From: Zygnema cylindricum
Taxonomy: Eukaryota; Streptophyta; Zygnematophyceae; Zygnematales; Zygnemataceae
NCBI GenBank assembly: GCA_037447655.1
Contig: JBBHKE010001747.1
Span: 1 to 64,000, forward strand
Reading direction: 5' to 3'
DNA: 64,000 bases
Below, piece by piece: positions 23,701 through 38,100 of the stretch. The translations under genes were made by a program, and so were the position numbers. Within the stretch, counting starts at the first letter, position 1. Each line of letters begins with the position of its first letter. The notes beneath the pieces are model-generated. The model was not told the origin of the DNA and made no database searches. It saw only the letters and a program-made list of their open reading frames with translations.

Positions 23701-24775
23701 TTTCTCACAGAAAATCATAAAACAGTGTTCATAACACTATTAAGTTGCCTATAATGACCCACATTTCAAAACGGTAGTGATCTATTCTAATGAGTGTTAA
23801 ACGCCAGTAGTTCACCAACTCTAATAATGGTGGCTAGTGTAGTGTATGGCTAGTCAGTGGATAACAGGGTTTGCTTGTGAAGTCTTTTCACTTTGTTGCT
23901 TGGGGCTAATTTCTTGCTCAACTTGCAACAATGTTATTTCTTGGATAAACTTTAATGACTTTTGTCCTACTCTTCCTCGCCGCCATCAGTATTGTAAATT
24001 CAAATAGACTCTTCAACAACAGATTGTGTAGCTGGATTATAACTTTAACAATAAAATACTTCACCGATAACAAAAATACTTTTTTTCTGAAGGACTGCCC
24101 CGATTATTGTCTGCTTGCAGCCTTTCCATGCTCTCCACGGAGGAGTTTCAGCCCTTGTAGTGGAGGCCATGGCAATGACTGGGGCTGGACTCCCTAATCC
24201 TGGAGAACCAGTAAAAGGTATTGATGTGTCCTGTAGGCATCTCCGAGGGGTGCCCGTAGGCACACCAGTCATTGCCATAGCCATTCGTCGACGATTTGGA
24301 AAATCAGTACAGGTGCTTCCGCGTCTTTCTCTTTGTTTTTTTTGTCCATTCTGTATATTACGTCACCTTCCCAAAGGAGGAAGGATGCAAGGTGTTTGTG
24401 TCAATGTGAGTTTGGTCCTCTTCAATTGTATTGAGCTGTCAGTCTCTCCCTCTCCCACTCCTTCACCCTTCCCCTCCCCCTCCCTCACTCCCTCTCCGTC
24501 TTCGTCTTTGTGTACTGACCTTTAGACAGGACTTCCTCTCTTCCCAGGTCTGGGACGTGAGAATAATGGAGGACCTTCACCCTGAACGAGTAATCGCTGA
24601 CTCACAATCAGATGGTATTGTTGTTGGTGAGGCGAGGGACGTTTGTCGCGGTCATCAGGGCCCGTTAATGGCCGCGGGTTTCTACACTTGTTCCGTTCCA
24701 GAAGTTGATGTGGATCGTTCAACGGCGGATCATACGGCAAAACTGAATGTGGTTGATGTACGGTCGAGATTGTAG
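20793..24775 (+). CDS. DHNAT: Double-hotdog DHNA-CoA thioesterase, peroxisomal
   Basis: Six exons: 20793-20960, 22451-22639, 23010-23184, 23318-23481, 24121-24312, 24548-24775, giving 371 residues. Each half is a hotdog thioesterase of the DHNA-CoA/4HBT type. Half 1 (about 28-135) has FLGLTFDKIDADLVVARMKVTE, LHGGVFSILVEG (His62-Gly-Gly, Glu71) and VGLDVSCSHFSEAPIGT, then Q|VWEVRV. Half 2 (about 200-310) has FLDLRLVIANENVVVGRMLVTE, LHGGVSALVVEA (His238, Glu247), KGIDVSCRHL and GKSVQ|VWDVRI. Both keep the HGG motif and the catalytic-type Glu. The chain ends in SRL, a PTS1 peroxisomal signal. Plant DHNA-CoA thioesterases hydrolyse 1,4-dihydroxy-2-naphthoyl-CoA in peroxisomes on the way to phylloquinone. 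They are normally single-domain proteins of about 150-160 residues, so this one is duplicated. Intron positions and phase 0 match between halves. The substrate is inferred from family similarity. Confidence 0.92.
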
Positions 24776-26184
24776 CTTCTCGTGGAGAACAAGAATTTGG
24801 GCCATATCTGTGTTCATTTAAGTCCAACAATCTTTGTTTTTGAAATTTCTGGTGCTTTCAGTTCATGATTGAGCATGACCAGCTCTCCGCGGTTTTATTT
24901 TCGATAGAAATACAGATACGTGCATTTTATTCATAACAAATCCCTCGTTCTTGTAGGGAGTTGGCTTTATTAGAGTGGACAGAATCCTCATTTACAGGCG
25001 GTGAGAGAATGTGATAGTTTCAAGCAGGCCTGGATCAATAAGGTGGATGAATTCGACTTAATTTAAAATGGAATTTGTACATAAAATTTGTGTCCGGAAT
25101 TTTAATTAGCTTTTAGGACAGTAGAACTCTCGTGAACCAACAGAGCGGATGTCTGTTGAGGAAACTGTTAGAAGATAGGAAAGTTATTGATGTTTTGGAA
25201 AGTAGGTCGAAAGAGAAGGAATCATCCAATTCTCAACATGATGCATATCTTCATCTTTGGCACCATATATATATTGTGGCATGAGTATTTTTTGCGAAAA
25301 AATTGACTCTAAATTTTGCTTTTCTGTTACAATTATCGGGTGCATTCTGGCTCCCTTACCATTGGAAATTCTCCACATAATGTATGGGATACGTCCAATT
25401 CTATTTCCAAATTAAGCTGTGTACCTGCTCCAATTCCTTTTCAGTATATCGATATTGCCCAAAGAAAAAACACATCGGCACTAAAGATACTTCATACCTT
25501 TCGATGTGTGTTATCACTTTTTGTGAAAAAACTATGTTCAAAATTAATTTTGAAGCTCTTGCTGGTCTGACTCTAGCTTTTTAACCATAAATCTAACTGT
25601 TTCAGGTAATTGTAACCAATTCCAGACTGTTGAGACAGCTTTCACCATCCACATGGAAGTTCCAATGAAAATATCCATAGACGTACTTCCTAAGACGTAG
25701 TTTCATGGTACAAAGCAAGTATCACGTGGCTATGCTCTGAATGTACTCTATTTCACTCATTATAAACAAACTTGCAACAGGGATAAGGGGTCAACTACAA
25801 ATGGAACGACAATTCTCTCAGGGCAGAATGTAAAGTTCTTAGGATCCTCAGTGTCCATTATTCGACCTACGATCCGGATATCTCAGGGACACTAAGTGGG
25901 TCATTTGGAGCCCAAATGGAGCAAGGGACAGAGAGAGTACACAGGCAATAAAAAAACAACAGAAAAAAAAAGAAACACAAAAAAAAAAACTTCTAAAATG
26001 TAAGATACGGTACACGAGGCTTTAGAATAAAAATGCGTTATATCTTCAATACATGTTACTGTCGTACTTACAATGCTGTACAAAACGATAATAAAAGAAC
26101 AAGAACTAGAATAAATGGACAGGCATATAAACTTTATTCAAACGGGAGACATAATAAATAAATCGGCAATATAGATCCTAGCCT
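24776..26184. other. Convergent intergenic region
   Basis: The thioesterase and aldo/keto reductase genes converge here. The sequence is AT-rich with no recognisable exon. Poly-A and A-rich runs occur at 25955-25990. Confidence 0.5.
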
Positions 26185-29100
26185 TCACCAAGCCTCAACA
26201 GGGAAGCCTTGTATCCGAGGCACTTTCGCTGACAGCTGGCGAAGCTCCTCAACTTCCGAGGGAGTAAGACCCCAACCGAGTGCTCCGGCAAATTCCGCGG
26301 CCTGAAAAACAAATGCCCTTCTTTTTTAATTCCGAAAATTTTCACCGCAGTCGAACTTCAATTACTGTGCCCAAATTATTTAAGAACTAATGACGGTTTT
26401 TTTCGGCCCCTGCAGATAAAACTGTTAATAATACTAATTATTTTTTTCCTTAATACAAACCTTGTCAGCCATCAAAAACCACCCACGTCACTCACATAAA
26501 TTATAACTAATAAGACTAAAATAAACCGCACCATATATATAAAATAGTGTTTTGGGGGTTAGTCGTGGGGTTCATCTGACCAAATTCGACACAGAGTGGA
26601 ACATCACTCTTGGGACAAGCGTTAGGATGCAATGGAAAAGTACATCCTTCAGATTTCCAGCTCTAACAGTCTAAGAGGATTTATCGAAAAATCTATTTTG
26701 TGCAAAGCAGGAGATCATGTGATACAGCCATTGTCTGAGAGAATTGTGCGAACACTGCCCTGCCCATCGTCATCAGAGTGGATAACAATAATTCGGTAGC
26801 GACTTTTTTTGGCCAAAATGACAAAGTAGAGTTAACATCACTATTAAGGGAATGGACAACAATCTGCCGTGTTTCCTAGCACTAGATTAGTATTATATAC
26901 TCTAATTTTGCATTAACACTAATAAATCCTTAACGCTGTGTAGCGTGGATTAGCATTGATAATAGAACTATAAACTTACTCATACAACCTACACTAACAG
27001 TGGTGAGTAGCTAAAGCCGCAGTGTCTTCTGGAGGAACTCAGAAATACAACAAAGCACAAACCGGTCAAGATCGAACAGAAAAAGACAAGAAGTCGAATT
27101 CGCAGGTTCAAGTTTGCGGAACATGTGACATGAGTATTTGATCTAAACACATTCTGAATTATTTTTTCAGCTTTTATAACAATTCACGCAGATATAAGTT
27201 GTTTAAGTACAATCAGTAACTTCACTTTTGGAGTTAAATTTCAGCAGTTCCGCAGTCTACAACAAAAGCTGAAATGGAGTCTATTCACCGACAATAAACA
27301 TGCAAACCCATCTAGTCGATGCAGTGCTGACTTCATATTATGGATCAATTTCAATATTCTTTCGGAAGATATTGATAACGCAATCATGTAGATGCAAACC
27401 CTTAAGAAAGTATCCGGCAAGACCCAGCTCTCCAAAACCCATTTGACCACCTACCTGTTCTTTGTTTTTAGCTCCAGGAATGGGTACAATTCCCCCTTGT
27501 ACAATTAACCAGTTCAGGGCTACCTGCAAAAAACAACCCAACCAAGAAATCCTATCCGTCAGATTTCCCAACTTTTCAGATAAAGGTACACCGTGAGATG
27601 CTAGAAGCGTTAAGAAAGACATAGCGTGGGGTTTATTTTGGTGTTTTAATTCCAAGCTATATCCCGGCGATGTGGACAATTTTCAACCACTTACGAAATT
27701 AGCATTAAGAAAACATTAGTATAATCAACGCTATTTTATGTTCGGGGGCCAAAAGAAAGGAAAGACCCGGCACCGAGACGCTCTCTCCGTAATAAGTGTG
27801 AAGTTAAAAGGGCTTTTGCAAAATTACGATCCCAATACATATGAATTAGTTAATGTTTTCAGGTGAGGTCAAGTAACACTAACTCATGCCTTAACAAAAA
27901 TAACTTGTTTCTATCTTGCTTTTTCGATATATTCTAGTTCAGATTAATTACAGTGGATAATGTGCTGACATAACAGGCTTCAGGGCCGCTTGGGAACCAA
28001 TGGGCCGAAGCCCTTACCTCCCAATAGCACCACACTAACATATTCCCCATTCAAAATCCTTAAAAACCCTAAAAGGTATCTCACAATTTCCCTCACCTGG
28101 ATTTGGGTCTTTTCATATTTTGCTCCAAGTTCCTTCATCCGTGTCAACAACGGTAAGGCCTAAATCAGGTTATAAATGAACAAAAAGTAAGGTTAGGGTA
28201 AGGCAGAGAGAGAGGAAAAACAATGAGATTCTAAGGAACTAAAAAAAAAATACAGGTTCAAGTGGAGAGAGAGAGAGATTTCATTCGTCTTCCTCTCGAA
28301 AATTGACCGTTTTTAAATACAACTAAATGTTCTAAATTAACACTTTTGTTTTGCAGTTTCCATAGTCTACAAAACCATAGTTCACATTTCCTGACTATGG
28401 TTAACTAGATCAATTTAATCCACCTTCACACCATATTGACGTTGAAGTTTCATTGATATCCTCTCACCTTTGTGAGGAACTCCGGGCTGTATGAGTTTGC
28501 CCGAGGTCCGGTCGGAGGTTTCTCAGGTGTGTATTTACCACTCAGAATACCTGGAAAAAAATTGGACAAGCTTTGCATTAAGAACAAAAAAAAAAAAAAT
28601 GTACAAAAAAACAAATAAACTTGCTGGACACTTGCTGTCACTGGTCTCCAATTATACAACCAATTTTCACCGACATTAGATGCAATTAAGAATATCATCT
28701 GTAATATCACCTACATCGTCAATTAAGAGACTCGGAGCATTGTGAAAAAGGGCATTAGTCCAAAAAAGAAGAGCTTCAGCTGAAAGAGATGCCCATCAAA
28801 GAATATTCAGGTGTTAAGAGATGGGCGGAAAAGGAAGTGCGTACAGGTTTTACTAAAAGAAACTGAAGTAAGGGTACGTCCCCATGTATTAAAGTATCTA
28901 CTTTTCTCTGTCTTTTTGCCCTAAAATTCAGGGAACTTTGACAAAAACTTTAGCCATACGAGAAAATCATTTTTACCAAAGTAGAGTGAACGTCAATTCA
29001 TACTTTGGATGTACGGCGTGTTTGTCGTCATGTGAACGCATTTTGGCGTTTTCCCCTTTTCAACCCCCGGGCAAGAGAATCCAGCCCAAAAAAAAACTTC

Positions 29101-32100
29101 ATCCAAAATCACCTCGAGGGGGCGTTTTTAGTTATACCGCCCAAACAGCGAATGAAAAATGACCCACGCACGCGCTACAAGAGTGGGAAAATTTTAGGAT
29201 GAGGGAGAGTCCTCTCTATTTTTCTCCGTGCCCGTCACGCGCATGTACGGAAAAAAAATTGAAGGGGTCTCGGACCTCCACTTTCATTCATGGGGTCCTT
29301 TGCAAAATTTTGCGCCGTTGTCGCCTCTTCCCTCTCCCTCTCACACTGTCGCTTTTATCTCACACTATTTAGAATGAGACACGACAATATTGGTATAAAA
29401 TGAAAGATATTTTAAAAATATTATTTTTGACAATTTTTAGGTTTTTTTTTAATGGCAAATCGAGTGAGAAAAGTAGAAAAAACGAAATCGGGAAACCATG
29501 GCGGAAAGTTATTGAATCAGTGACGTCGACGTTGTCACAAGTGAGCATGACGTCACAATGTCACCAAACCCTAAACATCTACAATTTCACAAAAATCTAG
29601 ACGTCTACCACTGTCGCTGTTTTTGTTGGCGTCACTAATCGTCGGAAGTTTCGTAGTCGGCTTCAATCATCACAGGTTGTACCTACGTCTACAACCGTCA
29701 CATTTCAAAGTTCCGATTTCATTTTCGCACATAGGGACGCTCTTCAAAGTAATACGGAGAATCTTCACTACAGTCCAAAATACTTTATGAAAGTACCGAT
29801 TACATGGGGACTAAGTCCCTAGTTTAGCAAAAAAAAATGAAGAGTCTCTAGTTTAACAAAATTTGTGAAGTCAGTCTCTAGAAAAACAAAAGTTTTGAAG
29901 TAAATCTTTAGTTTAACAGAAATGTTGCGCAGACTGATTATTTGTGCTGTTGAAAAATGTTCGTGTGACATGTCTACTTTTAAAGATGTAAAAGACAATA
30001 AAAAGCAGCCAGAAATACTTGAACCTCGACAAAAACGTACAACTGGACTACACATTGAAAATGTTTTACCAGTTTTGTGGCAAAAAAAGAACACTTGCAC
30101 ACACACTCCTTACACACAAATTAAAAATCCACATGCCGTCCACTCACATAAGTAAACACAAATGAACCTCTTAATGAATGTCTTTAATTTTACTGATGGA
30201 CCTCATAAATTAACAAATGGACCTCTTTCCACTAGATGGCAGAAGAAGAGAAGAGAAGAGAGAGCTTATACCTTGAGCGAGGGGAGAATAAGCAATCATC
30301 GTGACACCCAACTCCTCACAAGCCTTCCGGACTCCGTTTTCTTCTGGCAATCGGTACAATACATTGTAATGTACCTGCATTGTGAAAGAAGACGCAAAAA
30401 AGGAAGAAAGATGCCAAGAACATGTTGCCTCGTTCATTGTGATAGAAAAAACTATCACCTAGTATTCAAAATTTAATACAGCAAACATTTAATACTGCCA
30501 ATAGTGCGATCCACACTAGATCGGAGTTAAGTCTAGGGAGATGAATAAAAAGTAGAATACAAACAAGATTGTTCCCTTATGCAAGCATGGGAATATGCTT
30601 TTATAGGTGAATTAGCTAATTGTCTTTAGCACAAATGTTGGGTGCACGTAATTTGAGAGAAATTGTACGTGTACAAACTCGGAATGACAAAAAGGAATTA
30701 TACACAAACCACACTAATTATGGTTAAGAATGGAACAACCATTTCAAAAACAGCAAATCTTCTCAACAATAGTTGTTATAAGCAAATCTTGAAATTTGGA
30801 CATCGTAATTCCGGTATAGATATTGAGGCCTATGGCCTCTATAACACCCCAACCTTGTATGCTTTAACTTCAGTACACTGTTCACCTACACCAGAGTAAA
30901 TGTGGAATTAGAATCAAATTCAGAGCTGAGTCATTTGCTCTTTAATGTACGTGCATAGTTTTTGGCATTAATCTTTTTCTGGCCTTTAAACTCATTTTTC
31001 TGAGTACACACTCTGATAATTTGATGGTTGCGATGGAAATCTCAGATTCTTACTTTGTGATTGGAGGTCTTCAAATGAAAATCAGACACGTGTGCATACA
31101 GAAAAGTTGAATTATTTGGCACCAAGAAAAAAAAACCGCTAGTAACATAAAGAAAGAGTGATACACGGTGTCGTATTAATACTATTTTGTGTACATGGCT
31201 GAGATCAGGTTCTTAGCAAGGTTTAACAAGTCTTCAAGAGATGAATTGGATAGTGTCCCTAACAACCAGACAAAGCTGACACGTGGCATCACCTGATTGC
31301 TCGCCAAAGGCACGCCTCGAGCCGCCAGTTGAGTGTGGGCATCCCGGAGCCTTTTCTCTGCAAGGAGAGGAACATAGACGGAGAGGAGAGGTGGAGAGAG
31401 GGAGAGATCGAGAGAGCAAGATTTAGGGGTAGAGGGGTATGGACGGAGTGAGCGAGGAGGGAGAGAGGGAGGTTTCAATGCATTGGCTTTTGTTGACCCT
31501 TTTTGTCCTGTTCTGAGGGTGTTCTTGGGCGGTACACAAAACCTTGACAGTCCGCCTCTCGTGATGCATACATTATTGTGTTTTATTTAATAATTTAGAT
31601 CCCAGTAAAGATAAACTTTTGAAGCACAGAAACGCGGGGTACTTGCATGATTATTATGACTATAGCTGGTCACATAATGAAAAATTAGTTAGGTGTTGGA
31701 ACAATCGTCGAGCTGTATCCATGGGGGAAATGACGACAATTACCTTATCATAGTTAGAAAAGAGTGAGCTACAGATCAAATCAAGCAAAATAGAGCGACG
31801 AAAATAAAAAGCAAAAACTCAAAAACAATCATTATTTTGTCGAATACTGTTATGAAATCAAGGAAAGAGCTTAGAGGTGAGGACTCAGAAGGGAAAGCAA
31901 CTCGACTGCACTGCAAATCACTATGGCGTTAATAACACTAACTCCAGCCCGGTTTTTTTTCGCACTCTGAAGACAAAACATCGTCAGTAGCACTACTTGT
32001 TGTGTTTATCAACGCTAAATCTTTTCACGGTTCTCAAGTGTCCACGTCATTTGGACCAGAAATAGATTTCTTAGCGCTAAAACATTCCTTGTAGTAATGA

Positions 32101-35100
32101 TTTCTTAACACTCGTAGCAATTTAGACTAGTTATTGTCATTTGTACCCGAATAATTGGAAACCCCAACTGCCCGAGTCAATCCTTGCTCCACACAGTCTG
32201 CGAGTCCCTCGATATATGCTGTAACCAAAACAGATACTTGGCAAAAAATCAGAGAAAATAAGTTGATGGCAATGTAAAGTGAAGAGATATTGAATATAAT
32301 ACAGAAAGGGAAAAGTTTGAATTGAATTCTTATAGAAGCCAAAGACGCGGAAAAGTCTACACAAATCTACAGGATTCAATATTCAAACTAAGTACAGGGC
32401 ATAAAAAAGAAACAGAAGGGAGGACATTGAAGGGGGTTGCAAAGGACTGCAAGGCAAAGCATGTGAGAACACAAAGAGGAGAAATGAAGCAAATATATAT
32501 TCACATCATTATATTTGAATCATTCAATGACCATTCCGAAGTAAAAGTAAGCCTGACAGCCATGAGAGTATATCAAAAAGAGATGATAACTCTAATAGGG
32601 ATTTGAAAACTTGCTTTATACAGTAGTTTTAATAACTTTGCTTCATCGACCAATCAAATCCTTAAATTTCTTTGGCATCTTCATTTAATGTAGGTCTCAC
32701 CATGAGAAGCAAGACCATATCGAAGCATCATATAAAACTGTCACCATTCTAATTAGTCGTTAAAGAAAGATTCACAAACTTCACAACATGTAAAACACAC
32801 TTAATTGCTCTGGTCAAGGGAAACCGCCCACAGCTCTTTCAACCGATAAAAAGTTAACACCAATCAGCTCTCATCAAGGTCATTTTCAAATCCGTCTTTC
32901 CAACCAGCTCATAATATTTACATTTCACCTTTTCTTTGTTTCATGAAATTCATTTTGCCAATAAGCAGGTCCATCCTTTACCTTGATTCCCCCAGATTCC
33001 AGGCCTTTTGAAAAGCGGAATCCGCGTTTCATGGGCCCGCGCCCCAATTCCCACCCTCCCAGAAAAAAAAATCAGCCGTTGCAAGAAACGATAACAGATG
33101 TTATGTTGTCTTTAATCGGCTTTACGATTAAACAACCCAGTAACATTTAAGAGATTTATAAACACCCTGTAGTCCCAAAGAGATTTTTGCAGGAACAGGT
33201 TACTACTCTAAAGTCAAATCCTTCTTCCTGTTTGATAGTCCTTCATTAACACCTATTACCTTCACCTTCTAATCTTTTAATCACATTCTCTGGACCATGG
33301 TCGTTACTAGTCATGGACTTTCTTCGTTGAAGAAAACAATAACTTCAAATTTTAATTTGACACAAAATGTAACTTAAATTGTAAATTTTAGATGTGACTC
33401 AAATGTAAATGGCTCTAAACGTAGAAAGACAAGTCAACTCGCAAATCACTCAAACTATGATTTCTTCATTTGACGCCAAAGAGACTGCTTGGATTTTTAC
33501 ATTTTGCAGCTTTTTGCTCTTCTTTACACTCGACTTTTGGCTTTGTGCCTTCCTTTACCGAGTCTGTGTTGCCACAAAGAGGAGAAGCGTAGTCGTGACA
33601 AAAGGATGCAGTGACACAGCTTCCTTAAAGAGGGATGGAAGGGAGTCAGAGAGTAAAGTTTTAGGAGCGTCACACAGAGATTGTCTATATTCTCCCAATA
33701 ACGTAATAGATGTGCAGTTTTTTGATGGGAAAATCCATAAATCTACTATTCAAAACCGCGTGAGACGTTTTCCATATTAATGCACCGTGGGACAGCACTA
33801 ACATAGCCCATGACCAATAGAACTGTGTCACATTATATAATTCCTACTTGTTTCGTGTAAAACTTTGAATCACTTCCACATTATAATCCTTACGTTTCCT
33901 TTTATCTTGCTTCTTTTCTATCATTATCCTTGCTACAGCTACAACCTATCCAATCCAGTCTCTTTTCACGCATGTTCTAAGAGAGAAAAGTTGGAGCTCA
34001 CCAGTGGAGCTGGTAGAGATCCACATACTCCAAACTGAGTCTTTCCAGTGACTCCTTCAAAGCTGACACGACTGTTTGACGCCCGAGTCTCCACGGGAGG
34101 GCCGCATACTTCGTTGCAATTAAGGCTCTCTCTCCTGCTTTCTTTTCTCTCTCTTGAACAAACCTGCAGAAAATCAAGTTGGGAAAACGAACAGCTGTCC
34201 TCATATATTCTTCCAATTACTCACTTCTTGAAATTTGTTACTCGAAGATGCTCCGATACAATAACCATGTTCTCAGAATACAGGTAATGATGTCGTTCAA
34301 TATGGTTATTTTCTTTTTTAAAAGTGAAATGGAGTCATGGCCTACCTTCCAAGAAGCTTCTCTGAGTCTTCTCCTCCAAACTGGTCCACCAGCCATAATC
34401 CCACATCATGATTGTTTTTCAGTCACCCATCAACAGTTAGTTACGAACACCTAGTCAGGAAACCAGTCTTTCCACAAGACTTACGACAAAGGAAAATGCA
34501 TTTAAAATGTAGTCCTTGAAGCGTGTAAATACAACAAGATTACACTTAACAAGTCAATTTAGTATAAAACATAAGCCTTCTCTCAGTTGTATCCAGTATT
34601 GTGAGATAGCACACGTGGCATTCAAGATAGGCAACAGGGAAGATTCACAAGGAATAGTCAACGATGCCTCGATTTGTTTACAAATAGAATAATTGTAAAA
34701 GTAGTTGTTTTCCCATCAAGCGAGGCACATAGGGACAAAAAACAATAAAAATGTGGAGTTGAAGGCATAGAGTTAAAATTTCAAACTTGCCTGCTTGGTA
34801 CCATACACCTCTGTATCACCCGACAAACAAAAAAACAAACAAACAAACGGAGCCAGCCCAATATCAGTACCTTATTCTAGGAAAATTTTCAGAGAGTACG
34901 CTGTACAAACTGGTGCGTTAATCATATCTGATCGCCCTTGGCAACGTTGCTAATACATTAAATACCAAGCTTCAAGAGAAATGACTTCCACAGACACATC
35001 TCGCACCTGATATTCCGACTTTCAAATACGTTAGTCGAAATAACACAACACAATCGAACAGTTTTCCACCCGGCAACCCTCACCTGCTGTGTCAAAGAAT

Positions 35101-38100
35101 CCAAGATTGAGGTTCATACTCTCCTCAAAGGCAAACTTTGCATCCTTCAATTTGCGGTCTGTCCAAATCAATTGCGCATATATCAGGCCCCATACATGCT
35201 AAGTATTAAATACTATATATGTATGCTAACATTTATTAATACTGTATACCAAATTTTATAATTCATGTTTAAATAAATATAGTAAATTATTGGTTTGGGT
35301 AAAATAAATACATATTATATACCATTTCACATCACAAGCGCCTTCTTAATGATGCATGTTTTGCATATTCCTTCACCATAACCAAAAGATTGCTCACAAA
35401 TGAAGCTCCAAGGACAGGGAAAAACCTACAAGTTCTATGACTTTCAATGAAACGATCGAGGTCCTCTACTTTCACACACTGTGATCACTCTAATTCAAGT
35501 GAGTGTTTTTTACTACCCAGAATCATGAATAGTGTTAATGAGACTATTTAGGTGAGTGGCTCATAATAAGCCACGATGTGAAACATAATTTAGTGCAGTT
35601 AATTCCAATAAAGAGTTAACACTAACAATAGTTCACTAATTCTCATAGCCATGGACGGTGTAGTTCATGGGTTCATACTACAACGGTAGGTTCAATTTGA
35701 CAAAGGGAAAACCTTGTTTCGTGAGGCTTATCAGCCCCAACTAACAAAACAATATCAAATTAATCACAGTATTTACAATTATACCTGACCACTCGCCGTC
35801 ATTCCAAAAGAACTTGTCCCCCCAGGACCAAGCTCCAATTCCAAGCGCGGGAACCTCCACATCTGATTGGCCCAAACGCAAGGTCGTGGGAGCTGTGGTG
35901 GTTTGCGTCTCATTGGACGACACAATAATTTCGCAGGAGAAGCTGGATTTTTTTGATTGGCTGGAATGTGTATGGTGGGCTTGACAAATGTCACCAACCT
36001 AAACAAAGCACATATACAAGAAATCAGATCCCATACATAGCAACAATAAAAGGTCACAACAAATGACTTCACATCTGTAATAGAAATGTGAATTACAATG
36101 GCATACTCTTTTCCTAACACCAGGATCTCATGTCTCAAGCCGTGAAGACATGTCAAAAATACCAGAAGAGCATAGAGCAGCACAGCCAAAAACGGTCAGA
36201 TATTTTTGTTTAATCTAAAGCCTCTTATCTCTGACTTGCAACTTTCTCACAACCGGCTTTGTCTCTCAATACAGTCAGTCCGTCTGTAAGGTATCGCACA
36301 CCGTGACTAAAACAAAAGACCACTAAATTCTTGCAATATCACTCTGTTGACCACCCATGAGTTGGAAAGGCTTTAAATCCTATCTACAATTTTTGACATC
36401 CAAAAAATCCTCCTAAGAGTAATATTTTTCAAACAATTGACTGTCTGGTGAAATCAAATGTTTTGGCATTTGTTAAGTTAACAGTGATCGAGGCCCCCTT
36501 ACAGTAGTGTTCAAAAATGTTTGGGTCAAACAAACCTTGAATTTCACAACCACCTTCAATCTACGTCTTGAGGGATGTCAAGCTCATCAGCGGTGATTCC
36601 CAAGAAGTCAATAACAGGGTAAAGAACTTGTAAACCAATAACTTAAAACTTTATCCGTATATTAAAGAAAATTACCATATGTTGAGCAGAGGACTATGGC
36701 TCTCTTTATTGCCAACCATTAAACAGGCTGTCAACAATTTCAATTTCGGATATTTATGACAAAAGATTGCAGACATCTTCGACAAAAGGACGCCACCAAT
36801 CTGTTCCGTATCTTTTACTGTTTTTACCAACTCTCACTTCAAATTCAGATCTGTGTTACATTTCGTGCAGTAGAAGTGGTTCGCCATTTTAGAATCGGGT
36901 TGTTCAATTGGCAGTAAAGAGTGATACTCAAGTACTGAAGTACCCAAGTCCTTTGATCAACTTGTAAAACCTCCCTTATCATCGGAATTGGCATAAACTG
37001 GCACCGTCCTTGAAAACCAGCAAAAGCTTGTCATTAGCGATTGCTATCCTAGAATTACCTAAAGATATTGAAAAAACTAGCAGTATGTAAACAATACTAT
37101 TACCGCCCATCACTATTAAAGATAATAACACTAATTCGGCCGTGGGTTCTACTGGCCCACATCGTAAAAAAGTGTTAATAACACTATTTTCATGAGAGTG
37201 GACTACAATCCGCCACATCTCCCTGCACTAAATTAATATTATACAAAATAATTTCGCATTCACACTAATACATCCTTTCCACTAATAGAGATGGTCGGTG
37301 TACTAGAACGATGGCACCACTGATTCTTGCATCAATGTGACAAAAGATTTAATGACAGTTGGAAAAACAAAGTGCCCGTAACAGTTGTCACACATGAAAA
37401 GTGAAGCTGTTTGACCATCTATCAAAGTGAACACATCAGCAGCTCGTCATCTCTCCGTTGCTTAAGCTGTTGTTGACCCGCTTTTATTCATGACAAAAAT
37501 TACCAAAATATCGGGATAAAGATTAGCGACATGTCAGTGAGAATAAGCCTATCGTCTTCCATGGCTTAACAGGCATTGACAGATCTCAGAGATAGAAGGT
37601 TTCAGATAACATTTAAACAACATGAACCTCTGGATTCGATAAGTTCTCCAGGTTAGGTGCCTGTTTGTTCCCTCATTACCAGAAAGGGAACTAATGACAA
37701 ATAAATTATTTGAATTCAAAAATTCCGGTTTACTTTGTCGCGGAGTTACAGGAAAAGCCTCCACCATTGCCACTTATTGTTTTCTTACAAATCGGATGTA
37801 CTAGTTTATAGATTCGGCCATAGTTTTTAGATTCTAGCTTTGCAATCCCTCCCTCCCTCCCTCCCTCCCTCCCTCCCTCCCTTTTTTTGTCTGAGGAATT
37901 CAGCCACAGCTACAAAGCTGCGCCTTTACCACACCTTTACCTTTTATAAAAACACACACTAACTGACCATGACCAGAAGGTGCCAACTGTATATTAACCA
38001 CCGTTATTAGTGTTCAACATTTTTCGGGCAGTCAAAAAACTTTCTCTCACCCACTGTTTTTCAATCTTTTATTCTGACGTCACGATCTAAAGGTACGACC

